A DNA stretch of 64,000 bases from Strongylocentrotus purpuratus (lineage: Eukaryota; Echinodermata; Echinoidea; Camarodonta; Strongylocentrotidae): assembly GCF_000002235.5 (NCBI RefSeq), contig NW_022145609.1, positions 39,366,630 through 39,430,629 on the forward strand, written 5' to 3'. The translations under genes were made by a program, and so were the position numbers. The stretch's first letter is position 1. Each line of letters starts with the position of its first letter. Shown one piece after another: positions 12,593 to 31,225 of the stretch. The notes beneath the pieces were generated by a model, which was not told the origin of the DNA, made no database searches, and worked only from the letters and a program-made list of their open reading frames with translations.

Positions 12593-12729
12593 TTCAGATC
12601 CAGCTACCCCTACCTCGATCATCCAGAACAGCATCAACAGCACCAAGGACCCCTCCGACATCGACCCCATCAACCTCCAGAACACTGTCGACCCCAACGA
12701 CCCCATTGACCTCAACATTCAGAAATATG
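12593..12729 (+). other. Candidate exon of unknown origin inside the 7.25-kb element
   Basis: The segment from the acceptor ccctttcag (12597) to the donor GG|GTATGT (12729) is open in more than one frame and locally GC-rich. One frame is Ser/Thr/Pro-rich (TPPTSTPSTSRTLSTPTTPL). It joins in phase to the candidate last exon at 13825-13886 (DVEVVPPQARQDFDSDEPIL, then stop), which follows a long pyrimidine tract and gccgcag. The gene is unrecognised. It could be a captured host exon pair, part of the element's own gene, or chance. Confidence 0.3.
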
Positions 12730-15640
12730 GGTATGTCATTTGGCATTTTATTCATTTTGTATTTAGTTATACATGTAGACAGGATAGCACTTCTTAGTAT
12801 TCGTTATAGTTGTGCCCTGCACAAAAGTACAAATGTACTGGATTAATGTACGTTTGTGTAGGACATAGCTGCTAACGGATGCTAGTATCTTTTTCCTGAT
12901 TATATTGAGAAACTGCATTGTGATCATTTACAAAACTATTCAACAACAACAAATCATGAAATACTGCTTATAGCAGTATTTTTTTGGAAACAATTCTGAA
13001 TGCAGGGTGCCACAAAAAACAAAAAACAGTCAATTGATTTTTTTGTTTCTACTTTGAAGCCCCTCGAGCTCTCTCAAGTATTGGGAGCTTACATAAATAC
13101 AAACAAAAGTATTGGGAGCTTCACATTTCACTTCAATGTTATAATGATGAAAGAAAATGCCACTCTTCTTCAAACATTTGTCCTAAAAAATAGAAAGAAT
13201 ACAAACTTACTAACTAAGGGTTTTGTGTTGTATGCAGAAAACGCAAATTTTGTATTCTTTCATCCATATTCTACTTCAAACACATTTGTTAGGGCAATAT
13301 TCTATTTGCAGAAGTGTCCGGGTGTTAATGACATCCTCTTTTACATCATACCATTTAAGTGAGATTGTGCCATCTATTCTTTGGCTAATTTTGGGATCCA
13401 ACACTTAAGAGGGGCTTTAAACTGTTATCAATCAAGCATCTCAACACTGAGCAAACAGATACTATAAATTGGTTCTTTCTATTGAAGAATATTACTGCCA
13501 TTTTACCTCAAATGTATATTTCCTTTGTTAAGAAGAGTGTTTGATGCTATTCTAATTAAACAAGACAAAAATAAAAGAAATCCATTCCTTTCTAATTTCC
13601 ATACGTCTGGGTCATTCGCTCTAAAGTTTGAACGAAGTTATTTTCATGACAAAGTACTTCTATCCATGAAATTTCATCAAAACTAGGGAGGATGTGCCAC
13701 TCAGGACTACTTCCCTTGAATGCCGTACTATTTGATTAATATCCGTACTATTTCAAGTTGATGTTTCCATGATCTGCTTTTAAATCTTGTTTGGTTTCTT
13801 TCTTCTTCTTTTTTTTTGCCGCAGATGTCGAAGTTGTACCACCACAAGCTAGACAAGATTTTGATTCCGACGAACCCATTCTTTAAAGGTCCATTGCCTT
13901 AGGAAATTAAAAGTTTTATGTCTTGTATCAAGACCCTTTTAAAGCAACATAATAATTGTTTCATAAATAAATGCCTCCTTACATTTTTTACAATTTTTTG
14001 AAAACCTCTCCAAGTTGCTCGTCTAATGGTGGACCCCGCCCCTTACAATTCTCAGAGTTCCTCGGAATGATTGACCAAAGGATTAGTGATGTTATATCAA
14101 GAACGATCTCCGCTTAGGCAAGCTACGGTGCTTGCTAGCCAGCTCTGCAGGCATTATGTTTGTACACAAACATAAACAATAACTTTTGTTATTAAATAGT
14201 GTGCTATGCATCTTTACTTGTTATTTATTGTGGTGAAATTTCACTAATGGCCCAATTTAAAAAAGAGAGCTATACCATGAGTCGAAGAAGGTCGTAATTG
14301 ATTTGAATGCCTGTATAACGTGTCAACTAAATGCATGCTATAAAGAATTTCAAAGGTAAGAAAAAAATGTTTCATATATCTAAGTGACTGAATGTTTTTC
14401 GTACTACCTTCTTCTCAATTTAAAGAAATATTGAAAGTGGTATATCAGAGTGAAGTAACTTGTGTTTTTCCCTTTACAAGCTCTGCTCTTTCTTACTTCA
14501 CTTTTAAATTTCCTCTCTTGTTATATAAACATTTAGCGATTGCTTTACTTCACACATTCAAGCAATGTATACTATCCCTCCTAAAAAAAACAGTTTGTAG
14601 ATGTGTTAACAATAGATATGGCGACGAAATGTATCAGCATCTCTGAAATGCCTAAGCATAAAAAATGTGGGCAATTTCTCTGAATTTTATTTTTTTTATT
14701 TTTTATGGAACATTGTTTACATTAATTGCCTAGTTCTTGGTATGCAAATGGTGGACACTTTATTAATTTCTTTATATTTTTGTGCTGTACATATGTAGAG
14801 GAATCTTGTCATAAGCAATCGTGTTCGTCTGCCAGAAAGTTTGTTTTGTTTTACTCGGGAAGTTGTGAGGATTGTTTATTATGTTCGTACAATGAATTTC
14901 AGTATGTTATGTTGTGTTACGTGTAAGCGACGATTCATTTTATAACAGCTCCTATCGTCCTAGCATTCATTGATACTTGATAGTAGGCCTATATTGTGAC
15001 ACATTGAGATACCTTGAACTTGACACTATGTTTACATCTTTTTCGAATTCAAACGAAAATACAAAAGAAAGATGTACAATAATTGTATTCACATTTACAA
15101 CAGTTTGTTTATTACACATAAAATAAAGTATGTTTTTATCACAAAATCAGTTTATTTTCCTTGTTCTTTTGTTTTGGAGGGAGGGGGATGTATTCAGAGC
15201 AAATTCTAAGAAGCAAGATGGTGAACTTTTCATTAAAATGGGACAAATAAGTTGTTATCAAGTTTTGATAGTGATTAAAATGTACAAGATAATAGACATG
15301 ACGAAATTAAAATAACATGTCCCTCTTGCTTCAATATTGTTATTATACATATCTTCCAGAGGGATCTAAGTCGAGTTCTATAATGAACTTTTCTCAAATT
15401 CAGTCTAATTTTGATGAAATTGTTACTATCTTCATTTTGTGGATTTTGCTCTGTTTATTTATTTAATCCAATCTTAAACTACTTGGCTTTTCCTTGTCAC
15501 GTTGTGATGCATGTGTTTGAATGATTGTACATGTCCGATGTAGTATGATCTTGACGATATTCTTATGAACGGACGACTGATGTTGGTGTGAATATGTTTT
15601 TGAGTTGGTGTTGGTAATGTCAGAAGGATGTTGGCATGAA
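12730..15640. other. Unique core of the 7.25-kb element without a supported gene
   Basis: AT-rich sequence. Open frames at 13000-13362 (120 codons), 14392-14646 and 15130-15315 have no recognisable motif and are probably chance. Apart from the candidate small exon at 13825-13886, nothing structured was seen. Confidence 0.4.
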
Positions 15641-15644
15641 CTGG

Positions 15645-16560
15645 AAAGGGGAGGTACAACGTCGGCACATGGTGGGATACGGGTTGGCATAACGTTGCTT
15701 CTACGTCGGCAAATGGTGGAGAAGAGGTTGGCATAACGTTGGTCTAGCATTGGCAAATGGTGGAGGAGGGGTCGGCACTTGGTGGGAAAAGGGTTGGCAT
15801 TATGTTAGGACAACGTCGGGGAGACGTCGGCACATAGTGTAAAAGGGGTTGACATGACGTTGGTCATACGTCGGGGGGACGTTGGCCCGATGTTGGCTTA
15901 ATGTCATTTCGTCGCTGTCGAGCCAACGTTGGCCCGCCGGCAAGAAAGCCGTTGGCCCAACATCACATTGGCGACGATGGCGCAACGTAACAGCCCACGA
16001 CGTCGGCACATGGTGGGATAGGGGTTGGCATAACGTTGGTCCAATGTCGGAACTACGTCGGCACATGGTGGGATAGGGGTTGGAATAACGTTGGCCCTAC
16101 GTCGTGGAGATGTCGGCACATGGTTGAAAAGGGGTTGGTATAATGTTGGGCCAATGTCGAGGAGACGTCGGCACATGGTGGGATAAGGGTTGGCATAACG
16201 TTTATCCAGTGTCGGAACAACGTCGGCACATGGTGGGATAGGGGTTGGCATAACGTTGGTCGTACGTCCGCACATGGTTAAAAAAGGGTTGGGACGACGT
16301 TGGTCCAATGTCGGAAAGACGTCGGCATACGGTGGAAAAGAGGTTGGCATAACGTTGGTTCAATGTCGGGAGGACATCGGCACATATGGTCGGATAGGGG
16401 TCGGCATAACGTTGGACCGATGTTGGCTTAATGTCATTTTGTCACTGTCGGGCCAACGTTGGCCCGCCGGCAAGAAAGCCGTGGGCCCAACATCATGTTG
16501 GCGACGTTGGACCAACGTAACAGCTTACGTTGGCCCCACGTTGGCGTAACGTCGTATTGT
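15645..16560. repeat. Second minisatellite (about 44- to 58-bp units) with a duplicated terminal block
   Basis: Units such as 'gtcggcacatggtgggatag' + 'gggttggcataacgttggtc' recur at spacings of 44 bp in the left part and about 55-58 bp in the right. A block with 'ccaacgttggcccgccggca', 'agaaagccgt' and 'gcaacgtaacag'-like sequence occurs at about 15915-16000 and again at 16447-16535, so the subterminal region is duplicated about 530 bp inward. The AACGTTGG core is shared with the 80-bp array. Confidence 0.9.
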
Positions 16561-16571
16561 TATCTGGGTCC

Positions 16572-18246
16572 CAGGGTTCTACTCCCCCAGCCATAGGCCA
16601 TACCTTTATCCATTTAATTCCTATCTAGACAGCTAGATGGGGAATGATTGGGGTAAACAGGCAATCGTGTACAAAAAGCAGGTGCTACAACCTGTGAGTC
16701 ACCTTATCAAAACTATTTTAATACAAGTCTGTCTAAGAATAAATATAGTGAACTATGAGGGTAATCAGCATGCGCCATCACTTGCAGTGCCCCTACATAT
16801 ATGATTTTTTTTTTTATTTGGTATACTTTTTGAGGGAAGTTTCCCACCATTCTGATTATTTTTTATAATTTCTCTCCCATAGTTGAATCCTGCTCGTACA
16901 TGTATGTTATAAGACAAATGATACTGTAGATCCGAGGGGAAATTTCTGGGGAGGCAAATTGTCATCAAATTACATCAAAAAAATCAATCATGGGGATGTA
17001 TTTTATTGAGTTTTTGTGGTTATTTTGCTTCTTAGTATTTTGAGGGTTGGATTTCATACATATTGGCTTTTAAAGAGAAAATGCATAGGCACCAACATAC
17101 CGGTAGTTATTTTTTCTTCATTCCTCAGGTTATGTTTTTTTATAGTTGGATTTTGTGATTTTTTTTCTTCTCCACATACTTTCGCTACATGTACATGTAC
17201 ATGTAGGTCTACTTCCAACTTTGTTTTCAATCAATGATTTTAAATCCGTACAGAACACCAAATAGCAGAAATGGGCGAGACCTGAAATGAATCTGTAGTA
17301 ATTCAGGAGGCCCCCTGGTTAATAAACGGATCGTCTTTGCTGCATGTACTACAGTGTACATGTGCATGTGTGTCGTACTAAATTTAGTGTGTGCAGTGCA
17401 ATGTAGATTTACAGGGAGAAAACTGACTTGGAAGTCACCCCCATTTCATGTAGGGGTAAGCAGAGAAGATCCAGGGAGCTTGAAGCCTGCAGAATCTTGA
17501 GAACTTTTTGGATACATGCCAGGGTGTACATTCCTGCTTGGAAAAATTGAAATCCGTTTGACGTCATGGATAGATAGACCTATTGCAGACTATATTGTCA
17601 AGTTGGCCAAAGTTGTTCGATGTGTTCCATGTTTTTATGACCTTCAGGTCATTTTTTTTTTTGGGGGGGGGAGGGGGTAAGGGATGCTAAGAATAAACAT
17701 TCCTGCAATTGTAGAGAACATAAAGGTTGTTTTTGTTTTTATCTGTTTTTTATTTTTGTATGTTCGTGTATTGTATATACATATATACATGTTTATATTT
17801 TTTGAATACTGGTACACAGAAACAAATTTATAAACAATGACTGTTAGTATGAAGGATATTTGTGGCCCTCAACTGATTAAACTGTGTCCCTTGTGTGCAT
17901 TTATGTATGTACCCTGTCTGTATACCAAACTTTATGTATTAATGATAATATAATTTTATGGGCAATGTTGACGAGGTCTTGAGGTGGACTCTTCCTGGAA
18001 TGTTACATCTACAGTACTAGGCATTAGAATAGGATCCTTGATGCATGTCTGTAAACCTACACGGTCGGTTTATGCCCGAGCTACTATTGATGTTCAATGC
18101 AATAATTAGCCCTTGTTGACAATTGCATCAGATTGTCCCTGTACTTGTTCTTGTTTCTTTGTTGATACGTGGCAGTTAGCCAAGAGAGAGAGCCAGATCA
18201 CGAGACTAGTTCATTCTCCCTGGATCTAAAACATCACCCCATCATG
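16572..18246. other. Non-coding stretch, probable intron 1
   Basis: No exon seen. T-rich and G-rich tracts lie at about 17651-17678, and short palindromic tacatgtac clusters at about 17185-17205. Nothing else recognised. Confidence 0.4.
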
Positions 18247-18250
18247 ACCT

Positions 18251-18771
18251 AGTCTGCGAGCCAGACTCTAATTTGACACTTCAGCACAACTCCACAAAGC
18301 CTTGCATGAGGCTTGAGCTGAGTCTTGCTCTGTCAGTCCCTCGTTATTTAAAGCAGGTGCAGCTACAACATAGGGCCTGTGTACTGGGATCCCTGCATAG
18401 TCTCCTTGTTCAGACCCTTTGTTATGTGGTAAGACTAACAAAGGCTTGTGCCTGCAAATGTTTAAAGGGAGTACATGTACACATCAGCAAGGGAGCATAC
18501 AGCTAGCTTGTTGTTGTTATTCCTGAACATTCTAAAGTCCACTAGGGCTTTCAAGCTGTAGTCTGCCATAACAGACCCCTTGTTGGACTTTGTTAGTCAC
18601 AGAATGACTGACATGTAAGATATACAGATTTCACTGTCTAAAGGACTCCATACGCCCTTTACTAAAGCTGATCTTCATATTTGATATAGCCAGATTTAGG
18701 CTAGGTTCAAGGCTTTATGGATTGTGTTGATACACATGTATGTCACCAAGTAGAGTCTGCGAGTCCAGACT
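18251..18771. mobile_element. 521-bp fold-back element, 4-bp target duplication ACCT
   Basis: The ends are AGTCTGCGAGCCAGACTC and, on the other strand, AGTCTGGACTCGCAGACTC. Pairing continues inward over roughly 200 bp per arm (aatttgacacttcagcacaa / ttgtgttgatacacatgta; ctgtcagtccctcg with gaatgactgac; gactaacaaagg / ctttgttagtc). ACCT flanks both sides (18247-18250, 18772-18775). No transposase is encoded. Partial copies are seen near 3089 and 7693. Confidence 0.75.
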
Positions 18772-18859
18772 ACCTCTATAAGTGATACGTGGAGGTTACC
18801 CAGTAATCAGCATAGTGAACGATTCCACGTAACAGAGGGATTATTTCATCAGCCCTAAG

Positions 18860-19223
18860 GAACACGCAAGCCAATCACAGAGCTTTGCTTGCACAAAAGG
18901 AATAGCTATGCCCTTATAAGGAACTTCCTACTCCTTATATGGAGGGCAGCTCATTTGAGATGCGGTGACGCATAGTATACGTCAGTCAGGGCTGTGATCT
19001 ATTATTGCATACAATGTATGCAGTGTGCGTGAGACGTTATGAATGTGATTAGGGGCTTGTGGTATATAAAGCACAGTGAAGTCAAGAGATCTTTCTATTC
19101 CCAGTCAACTTCATACAGCAATAACAACTCAGTGTCTCTCAGCAATTTTACTCTTCACTATGCAAATTCACATCGCTAAAAAGCTTATTTTATCTTCTTC
19201 ATTGTGTGCTACTGCAAGCCGAG
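18860..19223 (+). promoter_or_regulatory. Candidate internal promoter: CCAAT, two CArG boxes, TATA box and short first exon
   Basis: In order: CCAAT at 18871; CArG box CCTTATAAGG at 18912-18921; second CArG box CCTTATATGG at 18933-18942, start-to-start 21 bp, about two helical turns; CRE/ATF-like TGACGCAT at 18966; TATA box TATATAAA at 19063-19070. A start site would fall near 19090-19100, and a good donor CCGAG|GTAAAC follows at 19223/19224. A short frame opening at ATG 19159 would read through that donor into the 23911 exon and stop inside the 24495 exon, so such a transcript would have to start MNK translation at ATG 24504. CArG boxes are bound by serum response factor. Functional use is inference. 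Confidence 0.4.
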
Positions 19224-19924
19224 GTAAACATATTCATTCATTTTGTTCTATTTTTATTCCGGAAAATGATTGTGTGGTAGAAAGATAAGTTCAAGTATGC
19301 TTGTATGAGTGCATATAAAGATATGGTCTTATCTTTTTATGTTGATGTACATGTATGCAGATTGAGTTTGTGTGTATGATTACAGTCCTTGTCTCAATCT
19401 CATTTTTATTTTCTTGAACAACTTACATGTAGTTTGTGAGAAGTATACAGTATTGCAGTATGTACTACTAGAACATTCCATTTTTATTTTGTACCGTACA
19501 GTATTGCACAAGACCTTGCAATGAGAATGCATTAAAGCATTTCCTACACAATTGAAAATGAAACTTATTTTTGTTTCACTGCATGTCCTAAATATAGCCA
19601 CAAAATCTATTTGTACCCATCCACTTGGTACTATTTATACTGCAGAGCAACTTGTGAATTGTGAGATTTAGGGGAATCCCATTTAATGAATTGCAATGTA
19701 ACCCAAGTTTGGTATTGTGACATCATCACTAAGGAAGGTATTGCATCAATGGAATTTACCTAAACACTGAAAGGAACGTAACAGGACTTCACACTTCCTT
19801 CATTCTAAATTATCCTCATTTTCAGTATCAACTTCATGGATAGAAAATGTTGTCTTGTTATTTTTTTCTGATGCCAATAGTAAATTAAATTAAGGATTTA
19901 CAAGCAAAAAATTAGAAAAAAAGA

Positions 19925-20063
19925 GGGGGGGAGAGAGAGAGAAAGAAGGATAAAGAAAGAAGGAGAGAGAAAGAAGGAGAGAGAGAGAGAAAGAAGGAGA
20001 GAGAGAGAGAGAGAAAGAAGAGAAAGAGATACACATACATGTACTTATTGAATGAAAGAAACC

Positions 20064-20100
<37 letters not shown>
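19925..20100. repeat. Polypurine AG/AAAG microsatellite block
   Basis: Interrupted gagaga and gaaagaagga repeats on the + strand, split by 'tacacatacatgtacttatt'. The long - strand open frame of Leu/Ser/Phe across it is a repeat artefact. Confidence 0.9.
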
Positions 20101-20101
<1 letters not shown>

Positions 20102-23100
20102 GATAGAGAATAACATTTCCATGTATGTATTTGCTTTGAATTATGACTTCTAATATTTAGATCCAACATCTGTACATTACTTTGCAATGCTGATTTCTGT
20201 TAATCCAAGATAAGTATCACTTGTAATCCACCCTCTGAAAATTAATTTCTGATTAAATATGTTAGGGTGTGAATGCCCATATAATCTAGAATGACCTACA
20301 TGTAACTATCCACGGAGAAAAAAACAGCGATAGCAACGAGAAAATGGCCATGTGATTGAGCGTTAACTTCCTGTTGGCTTCTAGGATAGCTGATGGTAAA
20401 GATCATTCTATAGCGGATATTTACTCTCACTTAATTCCGCTTTGCTTGATGTTATCGCGTAGGTTTAACAGGAAGAGGATGTGACGTTTGGGGGCGTGTT
20501 GGACAGATTTTCAATGCCCTTAGAAATTGAGGCTACCATGTTTGGCTTCAAGCATACAAGGATCCGTGATACATGTAATTGATTTCATGACATTTATAGG
20601 TCTTGTGGAAAAAATGTGGAAGGTTCATTTGTGAGAAAAATGAAAGATTTCTCCAGTGTAAGGGTGATATCCTGTTTAAATAAATTGTATGTAAAACCAC
20701 AAAGGAGGGCATTTTACAGGGTGGAATCGTGTAGGTTGTTCTCTTAAATCTCTTTGCATACAAGTACATTTTAGTAATGTACATGTAAGGTACATGTACT
20801 ATAGGTTCTGTTAACTAGTGCTTAGTATTTCACATTATACATGTACACTGAATATACTAGACCTGACTACATGTCCCTCACACATACAGAACTGTATAGT
20901 AGTAGTCAAGTGTTTTGATTTTGAAATGGAAGAAAGTATTACAAGTAGGCAAAAAGCCAAGCACAATTGATGCATGCATTGGTGTACATGTACATGTAGG
21001 ATGTAAACAATCTATTGTTGCATCATCATTCATATCACGAGATGGGGGCCTGTAAGAAGGTACACAACAATGTGGTCATGTGATCACAACAGACGAGATG
21101 TGTGTACCGAAGCGGTGCAGGGAGGCTTCTAAAATTCTTTTATGATACCATACTGTTTATTTACTTTAGTTGATGTTTCCCAATCTTGCACTTTGAGTCC
21201 ATAGTGCGTACACCTCTCCCTTTTAATTGTGTATCTGTTATTTGTTTGAACACAAGATTTTATTCTTTGTTTATAAACGGGATTTTTAGTAAGTTTTTCC
21301 CCCTTCTCTCATGGATTGAAGCAAGTCATGTACATGTATATGGACATGTATCATAAAGTATGAGTCATGATAATCTTAAATTTTATTGACAATAATGATT
21401 TTAGCTACATTTGTATGTGGCATGTCTGCTAGTGCACACATTGCAGGGGAAAATACTTTCCTGACTGCATCAAACTTACATTTAAACTGAAATTAATCAT
21501 GAAAAGAAAAAGTGCTGTTGTGTATGAAATGTGGATTCTAATTAATTGGTTATGTCCATAGAGAGACTAAATTCATTGATTTGATAGTCACATGATCATA
21601 AGACTCTGACTAGCCACGCATGTACGTGCACAGCCACAATCTATTCTAGTGTACCTGTACATGGAGCCCCTTCCTGAAACGGGTCTTGTAGTGACCCTTC
21701 TAAAAAGTTTATTTACAAACAAAGATTGTACCAGTAAGGCCTTGATATGCCTACTGGTCAGAAGGTCTGATGACCTTCGTCCAGCTTGTGATGTCCTAAA
21801 CCTTCAGCCTTCAGGCTTAGGAAAAGCTTCAATGACCACTGTCCAATATCTTACTGGAGTTCAAGTGGAATATAGTGACCAGGAATTTCTTTTGTCTGTT
21901 TGAGCATGGTTTTAGGCTTTGAGGTCAGGTTATTTGGAAGATGATCCTTGGTTTGTAGGCTATTTATTGAAGTTTGGTAATGGTGGAGAATGGAAAAGCT
22001 GTTTTTCTATTCCCTTAATTTATAATCTTTGCTATACATTCCAAATATACGAAGGCGTAGAGTTTATGATATACAATGCCTTGGAGGTGAATAAAAAGTT
22101 CCATACAAAATCATTGAAAGCTTTTTTTAAATAAATCAATTCCGTACTGGCAATATTTCAACAGGACAGTTCTCTCTCACCGTCTCTCCCTCTCCGTCCC
22201 TCCCCCTCTACCTCCATCCATCCTTCTCTTTGGATTTCTCTTTGTCAATATCGTCTTTATCTTCTCGTCTTTCATTTCATCTCTTATATTCCATTTGTAA
22301 CTGCTGACCTACATATGCCTTACTATTGTCTCTCTCAATTCTATCCAAATGCCCTTCATTTGAACCCAAACATCTTGTTTTCTGTGTTGATAGGGATACC
22401 CTAGAGCACACATTTCCTAAAAAGGGTTTACCCTTGCCAGTGGTTTTCCTGCCAAGCCCACTCCCATTGCCTACCCCTGTTCGGGGTGAAACTGTCAGGA
22501 TCAGCGACAGAATACTAGAATTTGTTGTTGTTGCCAAAGTATTATCAGTAGGCCTAGACATGTACATGCATATGTTTGCTTCTCGATGGCCCCTCCCCCT
22601 ATTTTAGGTCTTGTTAAAATGCTCTCTTTGATTTGCTATTTATTCATTGTATACAGTTCACTCTACTAAGGGTATACTTGTACATGTATGTTGGTAGTCA
22701 ATTACAGGTATACTAAACATCTGTGGTCCTTTGATCATGCTGTGTTGATGTCTCTGTCTGTGATCCTTGAAGTCTTTTTAAGGGAGTCACTCGTCAGTTT
22801 CCATTATGTGCAAAAAGCCATAATTCGCTGGCACCAGACTTGGTGGATAAAAATCATTAATGTGTGTACAAGGTACTAGGTCTGCACACAGCGAACCAGT
22901 AGGCCAATCAAGAAATACCCCTCGTCTCTCGGAGGGTAAGGGTCCTTAGAGTTTGTGACAGGTCCCTGACAGGACCTACTGTACGTGGTCTTTAGTTAGT
23001 CTCGTTGTGATTGATGGATGCCAGGAAGCGGGGCTAGACTAGACTAGGCTAGATGGGTTGAAGTTCAGTGTCAGGTCATCATTGCACAGGCGTTGGAAAA

Positions 23101-23199
23101 ATTCCTCTCGGGAGTTGAATCAGAGGTCAAGCGGGGACTGGGAGGGAAAGGGACAGGGAGAGGGAGAGAGAGATGGAACAGTGTTTGTGACAGATCATG

Positions 23200-23201
23200 G
23201 A

Positions 23202-23254
<53 letters not shown>

Positions 23255-23410
23255 AGAGAGATGAAAAGAGGAGGGTGGGGATGACAGATGTCTATTAGAA
23301 CAAGCAAGACAGTGAAACAATGAATGGGTAATTGGGTACACTACCTCCATGGTATTAGCAAACAAAGAGTCCAATAGAGAGAAGAAGAGAGAGAGAGAGA
23401 GAGAGATGGA
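23200..23410. repeat. AG microsatellites
   Basis: An almost pure (ga)n run of about 45 bp near 23205-23250 and a second short run at 23386-23406. Frames on either strand across them are artefacts. Confidence 0.9.
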
Positions 23411-23913
23411 GAGAGACGAAGAGATATGGAGATATGGAATTTCATGCAAGTTTGAGTCCGCGAGTTCAAGATCCAGTCACCTCGAAAATGGCCCTTCCTA
23501 ACGAGCTTTCCAGGAGTTCAAAACTATGTAGTTAACTCAAGCATTCTAATGCCATATGCCTGTCAAATCGTCTATTGGCATGCATCAAACACAACATGCT
23601 CTGTCTATTACACAGCAAATTCTGGATTTAAAAAATCAAGCATTTGTGAACTAAGGGGAATGTTTGTTTGTGTTGTGAAATAGCTTTTGGGTGCAGGCCA
23701 ATGATGTACAGGCATGTGGCAATATTTGTTGTGCTTTGTTTAAAAGAAATGCAGATTATTGGTAAAATGAAAATGAATGCTCCAAACTTGATATGGAAAA
23801 TCATGTGATCCATGTGATCTCTCTCATATACAATATGAAGGATTCAGTTATATGTCTACATGAAATCAGTGAATTGATTGGAGTTCTTGATTTGTTTTCT
23901 TTTGATGCAGGTA

Positions 23914-31225
<7,312 letters not shown>

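Larger units (their letters stand above)
9320..16567. mobile_element. 7.25-kb DNA element with terminal inverted repeats and two internal minisatellites
   Basis: The left end reads CCAGATAACAATACGGCGTT and the reverse complement of the right end reads CCAGATAACAATACGACGTT, one difference in 20. The direct repeat GTCC lies at 9316-9319 and 16568-16571, a likely 4-bp target duplication. Inside are an 80-bp minisatellite (about 9400-11220), a unique core (11230-15640) with remnants of a transposon protein, and a second minisatellite (about 15650-16560). The superfamily is not certain: the core relic resembles proteins I associate with EnSpm/CACTA (Tnp2-type) elements, but the ends are not CACTA. 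No intact transposase is visible, so it is probably non-autonomous or dead. Confidence 0.7.
19224..23910. other. Non-coding stretch (intron 1, distal part)
   Basis: Contains AG-rich low-complexity blocks at about 19925-20100, 23203-23250 and 23380-23406, and a conserved-looking non-AT-rich patch at about 20315-20510. Open frames at 21649-21903 and 22326-22607 lack recognisable features. No exon could be supported. Confidence 0.4.

Noticed and set aside
13000-13362. 120-codon frame in the core of the 7.25-kb element
   Set aside because: AT-rich, Phe/Lys/Asn-rich composition without motif, no splice or start context, so chance is likely.
15463-16549. Open frames of 86-148 codons on both strands in the second minisatellite
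   Set aside because: Repeat artefacts of the 44-58-bp units; same reason as for the 80-bp array.
19912-20187. - strand frame of Leu/Ser/Phe repeats resembling membrane segments
   Set aside because: Translation of an AG microsatellite.
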